15,222 nt of DNA from NCBI GenBank assembly GCA_023254555.1, contig JALRLI010000024.1, positions 1 to 15,222 of the forward strand, written 5' to 3'. The notes beneath the pieces are model-generated. The model searched no databases. It was not told where the DNA came from and saw nothing but the letters and a program-made list of their open reading frames with translations. This document shows, in pieces, positions 5,988 through 13,580 of the stretch. The first letter of the stretch is position 1, and the number at the start of each line of letters is the position of its first letter. A program made the position numbers and the translations under genes. The stretch comes from Microbacteriaceae bacterium (lineage in GTDB: Bacteria; Actinomycetota; Actinomycetes; Actinomycetales; Microbacteriaceae).

Positions 5988-8900
5988 CTCAGCACCTCCC
6001 CTGCGGCTGAGCGCCAACGACTCTCGAGTTCCTCCAACGACAGCATTTGATCTGAGCGAAGCACCTCGTTCGCAGCGACGTAGAACAGTGCACAATCGAT
6101 GGCACTTGGATCTATCCGTTTCCATTGCGCAAATGCGTGGCGGTACAGCTCGAGTTGCAGCAGTCGCTGTGCACGTTCTTCGCCTGTTGACGGCAGAGCC
6201 CCGGTTTTCCAGTCGACGATCTCATAGCGACCGTTCTCATCACGATAGATGGCGTCAATTTTGCATACGAGGCGCTTACCCGCGAATGGAATTGTGATTT
6301 CCCGCTCAATTTCAAGCGGCTTTCGTGCCCCCCAAGGAGACTGCTCGAAATTCGATTTCAGCTGCGCCAGTGCCTCTTCAGCAGACACCGAAGATTCAGA
6401 AACGTCTGAATTCTCATTCACATCTGGCCAGTCAAAGTCGTGAGCGTCGAGTGACTCAAACGCTCCGACCACGGTTGAATAGCGGCGCTCAACCCAGAGG
6501 TGAAAAAGCGTGCCCAGTTTGGCTTGCCGGTACGGTTTCTCTGGCATAGGCCGCAGAATGCGTTTCCGAATATCGCCGGGCTTGGTCACGAAATCTTTGA
6601 ACCCAGAGGCGTTTATGCGTTCGGGTAACACCAGCGAACGGCTCCGCTGCCCCTCTTCTTGTTCGGCGAGCAGAAGCTCAAGTTGCTGACTCCGCTCGAT
6701 TACACCTGTCTGCAACTCGGGCTGCGACGTCAGCAGATCAATTGCAGAGAGTGTGGCCTTGGCAGCAGCTTCAACTTCAGCTCTACGCGCGCCGAGTGGG
6801 TCAAGAGGCCAAGCAAGAGTTTCTCCGGCTTCCTCTTCTGGTTGAGCTGGAGCAACAAGCGCAGAAGTATCTGCGATCATCTCTGATTTGCTGAGCTCTT
6901 CGAGGAACAAGCTCGGTTGCCGCGAATTTTTCTGCTTAGACCAGAATGATCCAGTGAGCAGTATGTCTCGTTTCGCTCGCGTGACGGCCACGTAGATAAG
7001 CCGGCGCTCTTCGTTCAGCTGCTCGCTTGCAACTTCACCGACAAACCGCTTCACGGCTTCGCCAAACTCTTTTTTGCTCGCCACACCGCGCCAGTCGAGC
7101 ACCGGCAGACTGTCACGATCCCCGCGAAGTTCGTATGGAAGTTGAGCCGCACCCAACCAAGCCTGAGAGCTTTTCGGCTTGCTTGGAAACTCATCGGTGA
7201 CGAGTCTCGGTATCGCCACGAAATCCCATTCCAGGCCTTTTGCACCGTGCACAGTGATCAGCTGCACTGCGTCTTTGTTTATCTCAACCGTTTCGTCTGA
7301 GACCTCATCCTCACTGACTGCTCGGTCGAGCCAGGCGAGAAAACTCGCCAGAGTACCCTCTTCGTCGATGGAGATGAAGTTGTCAACAATCTCGTAGAAC
7401 GCCGAAAGGTTTGCTCTTGCACGTTTGCCGTTCAAGCCGTGTTTTCGGTTGTTCGCGACGAGCTCGATGTCAAGCCGTAATTCAGTTTCGATTTCACGAA
7501 CCAGCTCGCTCAGGCCAGCGTGTACTCGCGATCTGAGGTATCTGATAACTTCGGCCGCGTCCCTCAACCGCTGCAACCCGAGTTCACTGAATTTGTCGAG
7601 TACGCTCGGGCTCCTGAGGCTCGGCAGAAGATCGAGCGCTTCAACAATTGTGACTCGAGTCGAGGGTAAGTCCAGAGACTTCTGAGCTGCTTTGTCGTCA
7701 TCGGTGAGTTCTGTGAGCGAAGAATCTCGTGAGCTGAGCCAGAACGCAGTGTCATTGAGGGCTTTTAAATCAGAAACTCCAATCCGCCAACGCGGGCCCG
7801 CTAGCAGTCTGATGAGTTCTGAACCAGCATCCACTCGCCAGATACATTTGAGCATGCTGGCGATGTCAGTAATTTCAGGAGAGCTCAGAAGGCCGCCCAC
7901 GCCAACAATCTCGTTCGGCACGCCCTTCTCAGTGAGCACTTCTGAGAAGTACCCCATCAGCGCTCTTTTGCGCAGAATAACGGCACAGCTCGGATAGTCC
8001 CCACTCGCCCGCAGTCCGCTCTCACGCGCGTGTAGGAGCCAGTCAGCGACAGCCTCGGCCTCTTCTCGAAGCGTTGGTTTGAACTCGAACCTCAGCTCGC
8101 CTGCTGGCGCGCCAGGTTTGGCACTTAGCGTCTTTACCTCAATTGGTGAGGCGTGGCTCAGCGGGCTAACGAGCAGGTTCGCGGCTTTGAGAACTTCCTT
8201 TGAATTTCGCCAACTCGTAGACAAACTGAGCGACTGTTCGGTCATGCCGAACTTCTCTCGGAACTCAGCCAGATTGACTGCGCTCGCCCCGCGCCAGCCG
8301 TAGATGGATTGATGAGGGTCACCAACCGCCATCACGCCCTGGTTTTTGAAAAGTGACGCGAGCAGCCGGGTCTGGCCAACTGACGTATCTTGATACTCAT
8401 CGAGTAGAACTACCGGGTACCGTGCGCGAATCGTCTCGGCAATTTCGGGTCGTTTTGAAACCAACTGCAGTGCCGTCGCCACCTGATCCGAGAATTCCAT
8501 CAGGCCTCGCCGGCGCTTTTCTGCGGCAAATTGGTCAGCCAACTCAACGAGGAGTTGCAGTCGCCCAACGTTCTTAACCGCGTCGGTCACTACTTTCAGT
8601 GGCTTGTCGCCGAGCTTACTGGTCTCATACGGCAAATCGAGCAACCCGCCAAAGTCGGAAGAAAGGCGCATGATTTCTTCGGAAGATGCGAGGTTTTCTT
8701 TGGCAGCTCTGTGAATTTTGAGCACCTGATCGATCAGCGCATTCGGCTCAGTATCGATTTCGATGAGCCGAGGGTCGCGACTCTCGAAGACGACATCTCG
8801 AGCAATTCGCCATGCTGTTGCTTCGTCGATAACGGTTGCGCCGGCGACTTCTCCCGCCGCTTCTCCAAATTCGGTGATCAGACTGCCGGCAAAACTGTTG

Positions 8901-9286
8901 TAGGTCGAAACCGTGGCCGAAGCGAACGAATCTTCCAACCCTGCGATTATTCGGTGCAGGTCATCCCTACCTTCTGATTTGAGAGAGTTGAGCGAACCGA
9001 ACAGCCGATGGATTTGCACTCGCAGCCTGTCGGCGAGTTCACCAGCTGCTTTTTTCGTGAATGTGAGTCCAAGCACCTGATCTGGACGAGCGTAACCGTT
9101 TGCGAGCAGCCAGAGCACTCGCTGCGCCATGGTTTCGGTTTTACCGCTGCCCGCACCAGCAACCACAAGTAATGGGGTTTCTCTCGGTGCTGTGATTACC
9201 GCACTTTGCTCATCGGTGGGGACGTTCGCTGCTTTGTCAGGCGCCGCCGAGAACTTGGCTATTTCTGCCGGAGAAAATTGAGTCAC
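5984..9286 (-). CDS. adnB: AdnB subunit of the AdnAB helicase-nuclease (DSB resection)
   Basis: The lead motor and one nuclease of AdnAB, which resects double-strand breaks in actinobacteria in place of RecBCD or AddAB. It is 1100 residues, against about 1101 recalled for Rv3201c. The UvrD-type motor is complete: Walker A GAGSGKT (44-50), DEYQD (296-300), GDPHQSIYGWRG (322-333), SWRNS (358-362), later HGAKGLEW and RRLIYVAVTRAK. The C-terminal RecB-like nuclease shows GTLFH (His929), KIDAIY (Asp1011), DWKTG (Asp1025, Lys1027) and QLELY (Gln1044), so it should cut DNA. GTG 9286 overlaps the adnA stop as GTGA and has GGTGAG 6 bases upstream, so the pair is translationally coupled and made in step. 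The stop TAA shares TTAA with the stop of the convergent gene. Very sure. Confidence 0.95.
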   Translation of the reverse strand: MTQFSPAEIAKFSAAPDKAANVPTDEQSAVITAPRETPLLVVAGAGSGKTETMAQRVLWLLANGYARPDQVLGLTFTKKAAGELADRLRVQIHRLFGSLNSLKSEGRDDLHRIIAGLEDSFASATVSTYNSFAGSLITEFGEAAGEVAGATVIDEATAWRIARDVVFESRDPRLIEIDTEPNALIDQVLKIHRAAKENLASSEEIMRLSSDFGGLLDLPYETSKLGDKPLKVVTDAVKNVGRLQLLVELADQFAAEKRRRGLMEFSDQVATALQLVSKRPEIAETIRARYPVVLLDEYQDTSVGQTRLLASLFKNQGVMAVGDPHQSIYGWRGASAVNLAEFREKFGMTEQSLSLSTSWRNSKEVLKAANLLVSPLSHASPIEVKTLSAKPGAPAGELRFEFKPTLREEAEAVADWLLHARESGLRASGDYPSCAVILRKRALMGYFSEVLTEKGVPNEIVGVGGLLSSPEITDIASMLKCIWRVDAGSELIRLLAGPRWRIGVSDLKALNDTAFWLSSRDSSLTELTDDDKAAQKSLDLPSTRVTIVEALDLLPSLRSPSVLDKFSELGLQRLRDAAEVIRYLRSRVHAGLSELVREIETELRLDIELVANNRKHGLNGKRARANLSAFYEIVDNFISIDEEGTLASFLAWLDRAVSEDEVSDETVEINKDAVQLITVHGAKGLEWDFVAIPRLVTDEFPSKPKSSQAWLGAAQLPYELRGDRDSLPVLDWRGVASKKEFGEAVKRFVGEVASEQLNEERRLIYVAVTRAKRDILLTGSFWSKQKNSRQPSLFLEELSKSEMIADTSALVAPAQPEEEAGETLAWPLDPLGARRAEVEAAAKATLSAIDLLTSQPELQTGVIERSQQLELLLAEQEEGQRSRSLVLPERINASGFKDFVTKPGDIRKRILRPMPEKPYRQAKLGTLFHLWVERRYSTVVGAFESLDAHDFDWPDVNENSDVSESSVSAEEALAQLKSNFEQSPWGARKPLEIEREITIPFAGKRLVCKIDAIYRDENGRYEIVDWKTGALPSTGEERAQRLLQLELYRHAFAQWKRIDPSAIDCALFYVAANEVLRSDQMLSLEELESRWRSAAGEVLS

Positions 9287-12200
9287 TCTGCGCTCACCGA
9301 CCGAATGATATGCAACTTACAGTTGCCGTACGAGTAATCGTCAGTGCAGTGATGCTCTACCTCGGCATTGAACGTTGACGAGTTCATCTTGGCCGCAGCT
9401 TCCACAACTTTTTGAATCAGCACTCCCTGACGCTCTTCGCTCAGCGGTGCCTGCTTGCAGATTTTGTAGGCACTTGCGCCGACGACCTTCGGGCTGACGA
9501 GAAGCAAAGCCGCTCCGTCGATGGTTGCGCTTGGCAGGTGTAGCTTCCCTTCAGCCGCGGCGAGCTGGTACATGGCAAGCTGCAGGTGCTCTTCAGTTTC
9601 TTTGGCTGAAGGAGCACTGTTTTGTGTTTTGAGATCAACGATCAGCACGTTCTGGTTCGCTCCGTCAGCGCTAGGCCTCAGCTCAACGCGGTCTACAGTT
9701 CCACTGACAACAGCGGTGCCATATTCGAGCGTGAACTTCTGCTCGGCACCAAAAAGTTCACCACCTGCCGCATCGAACTCGCGAAGGTACGTGCTGAGGC
9801 TTCTCGCCATCGATTCAGCTTTCTTATGGCTTCGCTCGCTCTGCCACTCGGTTTCGAAGCTCAGCATCGACCATCCCTTGTCTACTCGGGCGATAAGCGC
9901 GTCGAAACTGTGGTCAGGTGCTGTTTCCATTGCCAGGTGCAGCAACGTGCCGATTTCGCCAGCACTGACCGGGTTGTCACCACCCAGCTTAGATATCGCC
10001 CAGTTCAGTGGACACTTTTCGAAGGTTTCGAGCCTCGACGGACTCACCGAAACCACTGGGTTTTCGGCGCCTCCTTCGATTGAACGATCGCTAGAGATCG
10101 GAGCGATTCCATACCAAGATTCTGGATGGGCACCGGGGACCGATTTGATTGCCAGTAGAGCCAGCTGTTCGGCAACTTCTCGATCTTGCGGGTCGCTGGC
10201 GAGACGACGCCGCAGTGCGGCGACCATCCCTCGAAGCGTGAGCCGTGTGCTCTCAAGTGCCTCAAGTTCATCAGGAGCGACAGCATTAAAAAACTGTGAC
10301 GGCAGTGTGTCTTCATTTTGTATCGCGACCACCAGAAGCTGCGACTTCGCGCGCGAAACCGCCTGTGTGAAGAGGCGCAATTCGTCGTGCATCACGTCGC
10401 GTCGGTCGGCAAGCGGGCGTTCGGGTTCAGAGTTCGCGCAGTTCACGAGCCGCTCGAGTTGCAGAATTGACCCCCTCGACTTGAGGTTCGGCCAAATTCC
10501 ATCTTGGAGCTGTGTGACAACCACGATCTCGGCCTCGCGACCAACCATTCCCTGCGCTGTGGTGACTGTGACGGCACTTCGTTGAGAAGCATTTGAGAGG
10601 GAGTCTTCTGGCACCGTGGAATCGAGCAACGACCGAATGAACTCTTCACGGTCTTCACGAATCTCTTGCTCTTCAAATCGGGCAGCGGCAAAAAAGAGGG
10701 CAAGCACAGCATCGAGCGCCTCATTCGCAGCTTCTGCAATTGGCTCTGACTCACTACCGGCTTGTTTTTCCCAGCGGTTTGGCAGGGGGGTGCTGCTCCA
10801 GAGAGCCCAGAGCACTTCACTCAGGTCTCCCCCGGTGTCGGCGGATTTTGCACCGCTCAGGAGGCATGACCTCAAGCGATTCATTGCCTCCGATTGCCTG
10901 GTATTGATGGGAAGCTCCGCTTGCAGGTCACCGAAGTAGAGTTCGAGAAGCTGGTCATCAGATTTTCGATCATCGTTTCTGCCATGCACGAGTTGCAGAG
11001 AGGTGAGCAGGCGTTTAATAGCCAGCTGATCTAACCCACCCAGAGGGCCGCCAAGCAGTTGCCGAATAGTTTTCGCATCTGGCTCTTCCCAGCCAAATGA
11101 GATGAGACTGGCAAAGAGCATGTCGCGCACTATTGGATGCTCGGCTAGGACCCGACCACCAGCAGCAATATCGGTGGGGACTTCTGCGGCGCTGAGCTCT
11201 CGGGCAACGCGATTCGCTTCGGATCGAGTGCGGCAGATGACAGCCATCTCAGACCAGTCGATTTTGGTCTTCAACTCTGTCAACCCAAGATTTGCTTGCC
11301 GAAGGTAGTGCGCAATCGCACCTGACGCTTCACTTTGACTCTCGAGTCGAGTGAAGCGTACGTTGCCGCCTACTCGCTCAGCCTGAGCCTCACGCTGCTG
11401 GCCAAGACCCGCGGTGCCTATGTGTCGCGACAGTTTTTCGGTAATCCGGCGAATCTCTACCGGGTGTCTAAATACCCGATCGAGGATCAGTGGCTCAGCT
11501 GCGTCAACACCGAGTGCGTTACCTAAATTGCTGAGAGCTCGGTGAGCAGCGCCTTGAAAAGCCCCAGTGCTAACGTCAGGATCGCCAAACCCCCAAATCG
11601 TCACCCCCCGTGACGCAAAAGCTGCGAAGAGATTTATCGCGCCTTGCGTGTGTTCTTGTAGATCATCGATCAACAGCACCCGCAGACTCGCGAGGTCAGC
11701 GAGCGAAATAATCGCACGATCGTCGTTGGGAATCTTCTGTAGCAGTGCAGCTGCCTCTGCGAAAATATCGCTGGCATCGCGGTGAAGAGGATGTCGGCTG
11801 CGAAGCAGTGACCTATAGATTTCGACGATTGGAACAAGTTCAGCCCACTCTGATACGTCATACTCCGTCGCAATTGCTCGCAGCTGGAGCAGATCAACGT
11901 TCTGCTCATTGAGAACACGGAGGAGTTCTCGAAACTCGTTGCGGAACCCTGGCGTCAACATCACGTCTGGGCGCAGCAAGCCCGGTGAATGCGAGCCTGC
12001 CAGAGACACATCGACTGCCTCCCCAACCAGCTCATCTTGTAACGAACCGGTCAGCAATTGCAGAGGCAGTTCACCGCGCGCTCGTCTCTCAGCCTGTAGA
12101 ACTGCGAGCGCTAAAGAAACCGCGGTGCGCACTCGAGGGCCACCTGCGGGCGCTATGACTTCTTCGTCAAGTTTGGCTCTGAGTACAGATGCCGCGAGTC

Positions 12201-12381
12201 GAGTCGGTGCAACAATCAGTGCACTGGCATCGCTCGAGGTTTCGTCGAGTAGTGCCGAGTAGCGGGTAATCAGCGCGCTCGTTTTGCCTGAGCCAGGTGC
12301 CCCGATTACCGCGCGGTTCTCCCCCAACCGCAAAGGCAGACTCGCGCTGTGGGCTTCTGTTGCAGGCTTAGCAGTGGTCAC
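9283..12381 (-). CDS. adnA: AdnA subunit of the AdnAB helicase-nuclease
   Basis: Second motor-nuclease subunit, 1032 residues from GTG 12381 (about 1055 recalled for Rv3202c). Walker A is intact (GAPGSGKT, 27-34). Motif II is DDLQE (239-243) instead of DExQD, and motif III is GDPDVSTGAFQGA (266-278), lacking the usual Gln and Arg. Motif VI is recognisable in LRLFTQAVSRAK. This fits the known minor role of the AdnA ATPase. The RecB-like nuclease is complete: His815, Asp897, Asp916-x-Lys918, Gln934. Around it stand Cys790 and a terminal C-x2-D-x5-C (1012-1021), like the iron-staple motif of AddB with one Cys replaced by Asp. Start: a TAGTGT hexamer ends six bases before GTG 12381, fitting a leaderless mRNA. 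TTG 12387 is an alternative that would add two residues. First gene of the adnA-adnB operon. Confidence 0.94.
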   Translation of the reverse strand: MTTAKPATEAHSASLPLRLGENRAVIGAPGSGKTSALITRYSALLDETSSDASALIVAPTRLAASVLRAKLDEEVIAPAGGPRVRTAVSLALAVLQAERRARGELPLQLLTGSLQDELVGEAVDVSLAGSHSPGLLRPDVMLTPGFRNEFRELLRVLNEQNVDLLQLRAIATEYDVSEWAELVPIVEIYRSLLRSRHPLHRDASDIFAEAAALLQKIPNDDRAIISLADLASLRVLLIDDLQEHTQGAINLFAAFASRGVTIWGFGDPDVSTGAFQGAAHRALSNLGNALGVDAAEPLILDRVFRHPVEIRRITEKLSRHIGTAGLGQQREAQAERVGGNVRFTRLESQSEASGAIAHYLRQANLGLTELKTKIDWSEMAVICRTRSEANRVARELSAAEVPTDIAAGGRVLAEHPIVRDMLFASLISFGWEEPDAKTIRQLLGGPLGGLDQLAIKRLLTSLQLVHGRNDDRKSDDQLLELYFGDLQAELPINTRQSEAMNRLRSCLLSGAKSADTGGDLSEVLWALWSSTPLPNRWEKQAGSESEPIAEAANEALDAVLALFFAAARFEEQEIREDREEFIRSLLDSTVPEDSLSNASQRSAVTVTTAQGMVGREAEIVVVTQLQDGIWPNLKSRGSILQLERLVNCANSEPERPLADRRDVMHDELRLFTQAVSRAKSQLLVVAIQNEDTLPSQFFNAVAPDELEALESTRLTLRGMVAALRRRLASDPQDREVAEQLALLAIKSVPGAHPESWYGIAPISSDRSIEGGAENPVVSVSPSRLETFEKCPLNWAISKLGGDNPVSAGEIGTLLHLAMETAPDHSFDALIARVDKGWSMLSFETEWQSERSHKKAESMARSLSTYLREFDAAGGELFGAEQKFTLEYGTAVVSGTVDRVELRPSADGANQNVLIVDLKTQNSAPSAKETEEHLQLAMYQLAAAEGKLHLPSATIDGAALLLVSPKVVGASAYKICKQAPLSEERQGVLIQKVVEAAAKMNSSTFNAEVEHHCTDDYSYGNCKLHIIRSVSAE
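9293..9298 (-). promoter_or_regulatory. Ribosome binding site for adnB within adnA
   Basis: GGTGAG lies 6 bases before GTG 9286, inside the last codons of adnA. It supports the GTGA-overlap start. Confidence 0.55.
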
Positions 12382-12393
12382 ACTCAAACACTA
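12382..12393 (-). promoter_or_regulatory. Likely leaderless promoter -10 (TAGTGT) of adnAB
   Basis: On the minus strand TAGTGT (12393-12388) is followed by exactly six bases and then GTG 12381. There is no Shine-Dalgarno sequence. No convincing -35 box is seen. Confidence 0.5.
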
Positions 12394-12442
12394 TCGAGCG
12401 GCACAGACATCGAACCGGTGGCGAGCCCTGTATGTGAAATGC

Positions 12443-12462
12443 GCAACTCTTTATCGAGTTGC
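12443..12462. promoter_or_regulatory. Inverted repeat in the adnA / DUF3107 divergent promoter region
   Basis: GCAACTC and GAGTTGC form a perfect 7-bp inverted repeat around a 6-base spacer. It lies just upstream of a candidate -10 (TAACCT, 12465-12470) for the DUF3107 gene and 50 bp upstream of the adnA -10. No T-run follows on either strand, so it does not look like a terminator. It could be an operator; no known regulator is recognised. Confidence 0.45.
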
Positions 12463-12464
12463 CG

Positions 12465-12492
12465 TAACCTATTTGAGGTACGCAACGAAAGG
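12465..12492 (+). promoter_or_regulatory. Candidate -10 and ribosome binding site of the DUF3107 gene
   Basis: TAACCT (12465-12470) would start a transcript near 12477 with a leader of about 22 bases. GAAAGG (12487-12492) lies 6 bases before ATG 12499 and is one of the few clear Shine-Dalgarno sequences in front of a first gene in this window. Confidence 0.5.
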
Positions 12493-12498
12493 CATCCA

Positions 12499-12723
12499 AT
12501 GGAAATTCGCATCGGCATTCAAAATTCTCCGCGTGAGATCAGTTTCGAAACCAATGACGGTGCCGCTGAGCTTCAGAAGACCATCGCGAACGCGATCGAA
12601 ACTTCACAGGCTCTTGTCTCGCTCTCAGACACAAAGGGCGCGACGTACCTTATTCCGACTTCTGCGATCGCGTACGTCGAGGTTGGCGCCGATAACTCTC
12701 GCAAGGTCGGCTTCGTAAACTAG
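12499..12723 (+). CDS. DUF3107 family small protein
   Basis: 74 residues. It begins MEIRIGIQNSPREISFE and contains IPTSAIAYVEVG (52-63) followed by RKVGFVN, the conserved pattern of the actinobacterial DUF3107 family (Rv3208A, also called TB9.4). It has no membrane segment or signal peptide. The biochemical function is not known to me. GAAAGG 6 bases upstream supports ATG 12499. It is divergent from adnA and convergent with the ferritin-like gene, with which it shares the tetranucleotide CTAG for both stop codons. The family assignment is secure; no function is claimed. Confidence 0.92.
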   Translation: MEIRIGIQNSPREISFETNDGAAELQKTIANAIETSQALVSLSDTKGATYLIPTSAIAYVEVGADNSRKVGFVN

Positions 12724-13451
12724 GCGGTCAGTCCGAGCGCATCCATTCGCCGGATGTGGGTTGCAATGAGCTCAGAAAAGACGGGCTCTATTTTTTGATT
12801 GTCATCCGTTGGGTTGTCTGACAGCACGAGCGCTGATCGCGCAATCAGCAGTGAGTCTCCGACGAGCCGGCGTCCCCAAAGCGCGAGGCGATCGCCCACT
12901 GTGGCATCGCTAGCAATCGTTGCCGAAAGGAGTTCTGCGACTTGGTCACGACCGGTGTCTCCGGCGAGAACCTCTTTTGCCTCTTTCGCATACGAGTCTT
13001 TCACTCCGTCAGCAAGTTCTGCGAAGAAAGCGTCAAAGATGCCCGAGACAAGGTAGACATTCAGCACCATTTCAATCCAGTCACCGGTCTCGATGCGCTC
13101 GATGTACTCATCAATGCTCGGGGTGAATGGTCGCATCACCGATTCGGGTTCTAACCCTCGTTTGCGAATTTCTTCGATGAACGCCTGATGCTTGGCCAAC
13201 GCGAGGCCAGCAGCGGTACTCAGGGTTTCTTTCGCCGCAAGATTAGGAGCAGCCGCCATCGCTCGTGAAGCTGCCTCAAACACCTCTAGCTGGAGGTAGG
13301 CGACCAGCCCTAGGTAGTGCCGAATTGAGGGCGCTAAGTCTTCGAGGGCAACCTTTGTGGTTTCGTCGACATCATCTCTTGAGAGCATCTTGCGCAGAGG
13401 CTTGCTCAGGGCATCCTTCTGCTTGCGCAGCGACTGAAACCACGAAATCAC
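12720..13451 (-). CDS. Ferritin-like fold protein, MiaE_2-like family
   Basis: 243 residues, almost wholly helical by composition, matching the actinobacterial ferritin-like family next to DUF3107 and rhlE (Rv3210c-like; Pfam MiaE_2, tRNA-hydroxylase-like). Likely helix segments are LVAYLQLEVFEAASRAM (about 52-68), LALAKHQAFIEEIRKRG (about 87-103) and DWIEMVLNVYLVSGIFDAFFAEL. A diiron site would need paired E and ExxH. One E and a KH are visible, but the second helix lacks the usual Glu before His, so metal binding is doubtful. No tRNA-hydroxylase role should be assumed. The start GTG 13451 is preceded by TAAACT with six bases between, fitting a leaderless transcript. It ends on the same CTAG as the DUF3107 gene. 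Confidence 0.85.
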   Translation of the reverse strand: MISWFQSLRKQKDALSKPLRKMLSRDDVDETTKVALEDLAPSIRHYLGLVAYLQLEVFEAASRAMAAAPNLAAKETLSTAAGLALAKHQAFIEEIRKRGLEPESVMRPFTPSIDEYIERIETGDWIEMVLNVYLVSGIFDAFFAELADGVKDSYAKEAKEVLAGDTGRDQVAELLSATIASDATVGDRLALWGRRLVGDSLLIARSALVLSDNPTDDNQKIEPVFSELIATHIRRMDALGLTA

Positions 13452-13463
13452 TCGTTCAGTTTA
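13452..13463 (-). promoter_or_regulatory. Likely leaderless promoter -10 (TAAACT) of the ferritin-like gene
   Basis: On the minus strand TAAACT (13463-13458) is followed by exactly six bases and then GTG 13451. The architecture is the same as before adnA and the phosphotransferase-like gene. Confidence 0.55.
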
Positions 13464-13524
13464 CTCTCGGCAGCGAGCGCGAAGTAGAATTGAGCAATGC
13501 AGTGTGCCGTTGGAGCAACTGCCT

Positions 13525-13556
13525 CTACGCCCTGGCTGTCTCTGTAAACGGCGTAG
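13525..13556 (+). promoter_or_regulatory. Inverted repeat overlapping the candidate rhlE promoter
   Basis: CTACGCC (13525-13531) and GGCGTAG (13550-13556) form a perfect 7-bp inverted repeat with an 18-base spacer. The right arm overlaps a candidate -10, TAGTTT (13554-13559), which would give a leader of about 15 bases. If transcription starts further upstream, the repeat could instead be an RNA stem in the leader. A weak GACGGG lies 5 bases before the TTG start. Confidence 0.35.
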
Positions 13557-13580
13557 TTTTCATACGAACGACGGGCAATC

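Noticed and set aside
9521..10585. A 354-codon open frame on the + strand inside adnA
   Set aside because: It is a Ser/Arg/Ala-rich translation with no motifs, lies wholly antisense to conserved adnA codons, and is a frame shadow.
12408..12425. Possible LexA/SOS box upstream of adnA
   Set aside because: Only one half-site (CGAAC at 12411-12415) is present; the required GTTC half is missing.
12443..12462. The 7-bp inverted repeat as an intrinsic terminator
   Set aside because: No T-run follows on either strand and it lies between divergent genes, where no transcript should end.
12284..12718. A 144-codon + strand frame across the adnA/DUF3107 gap
   Set aside because: It spans the promoter region and overlaps the DUF3107 gene in another frame; no family pattern.
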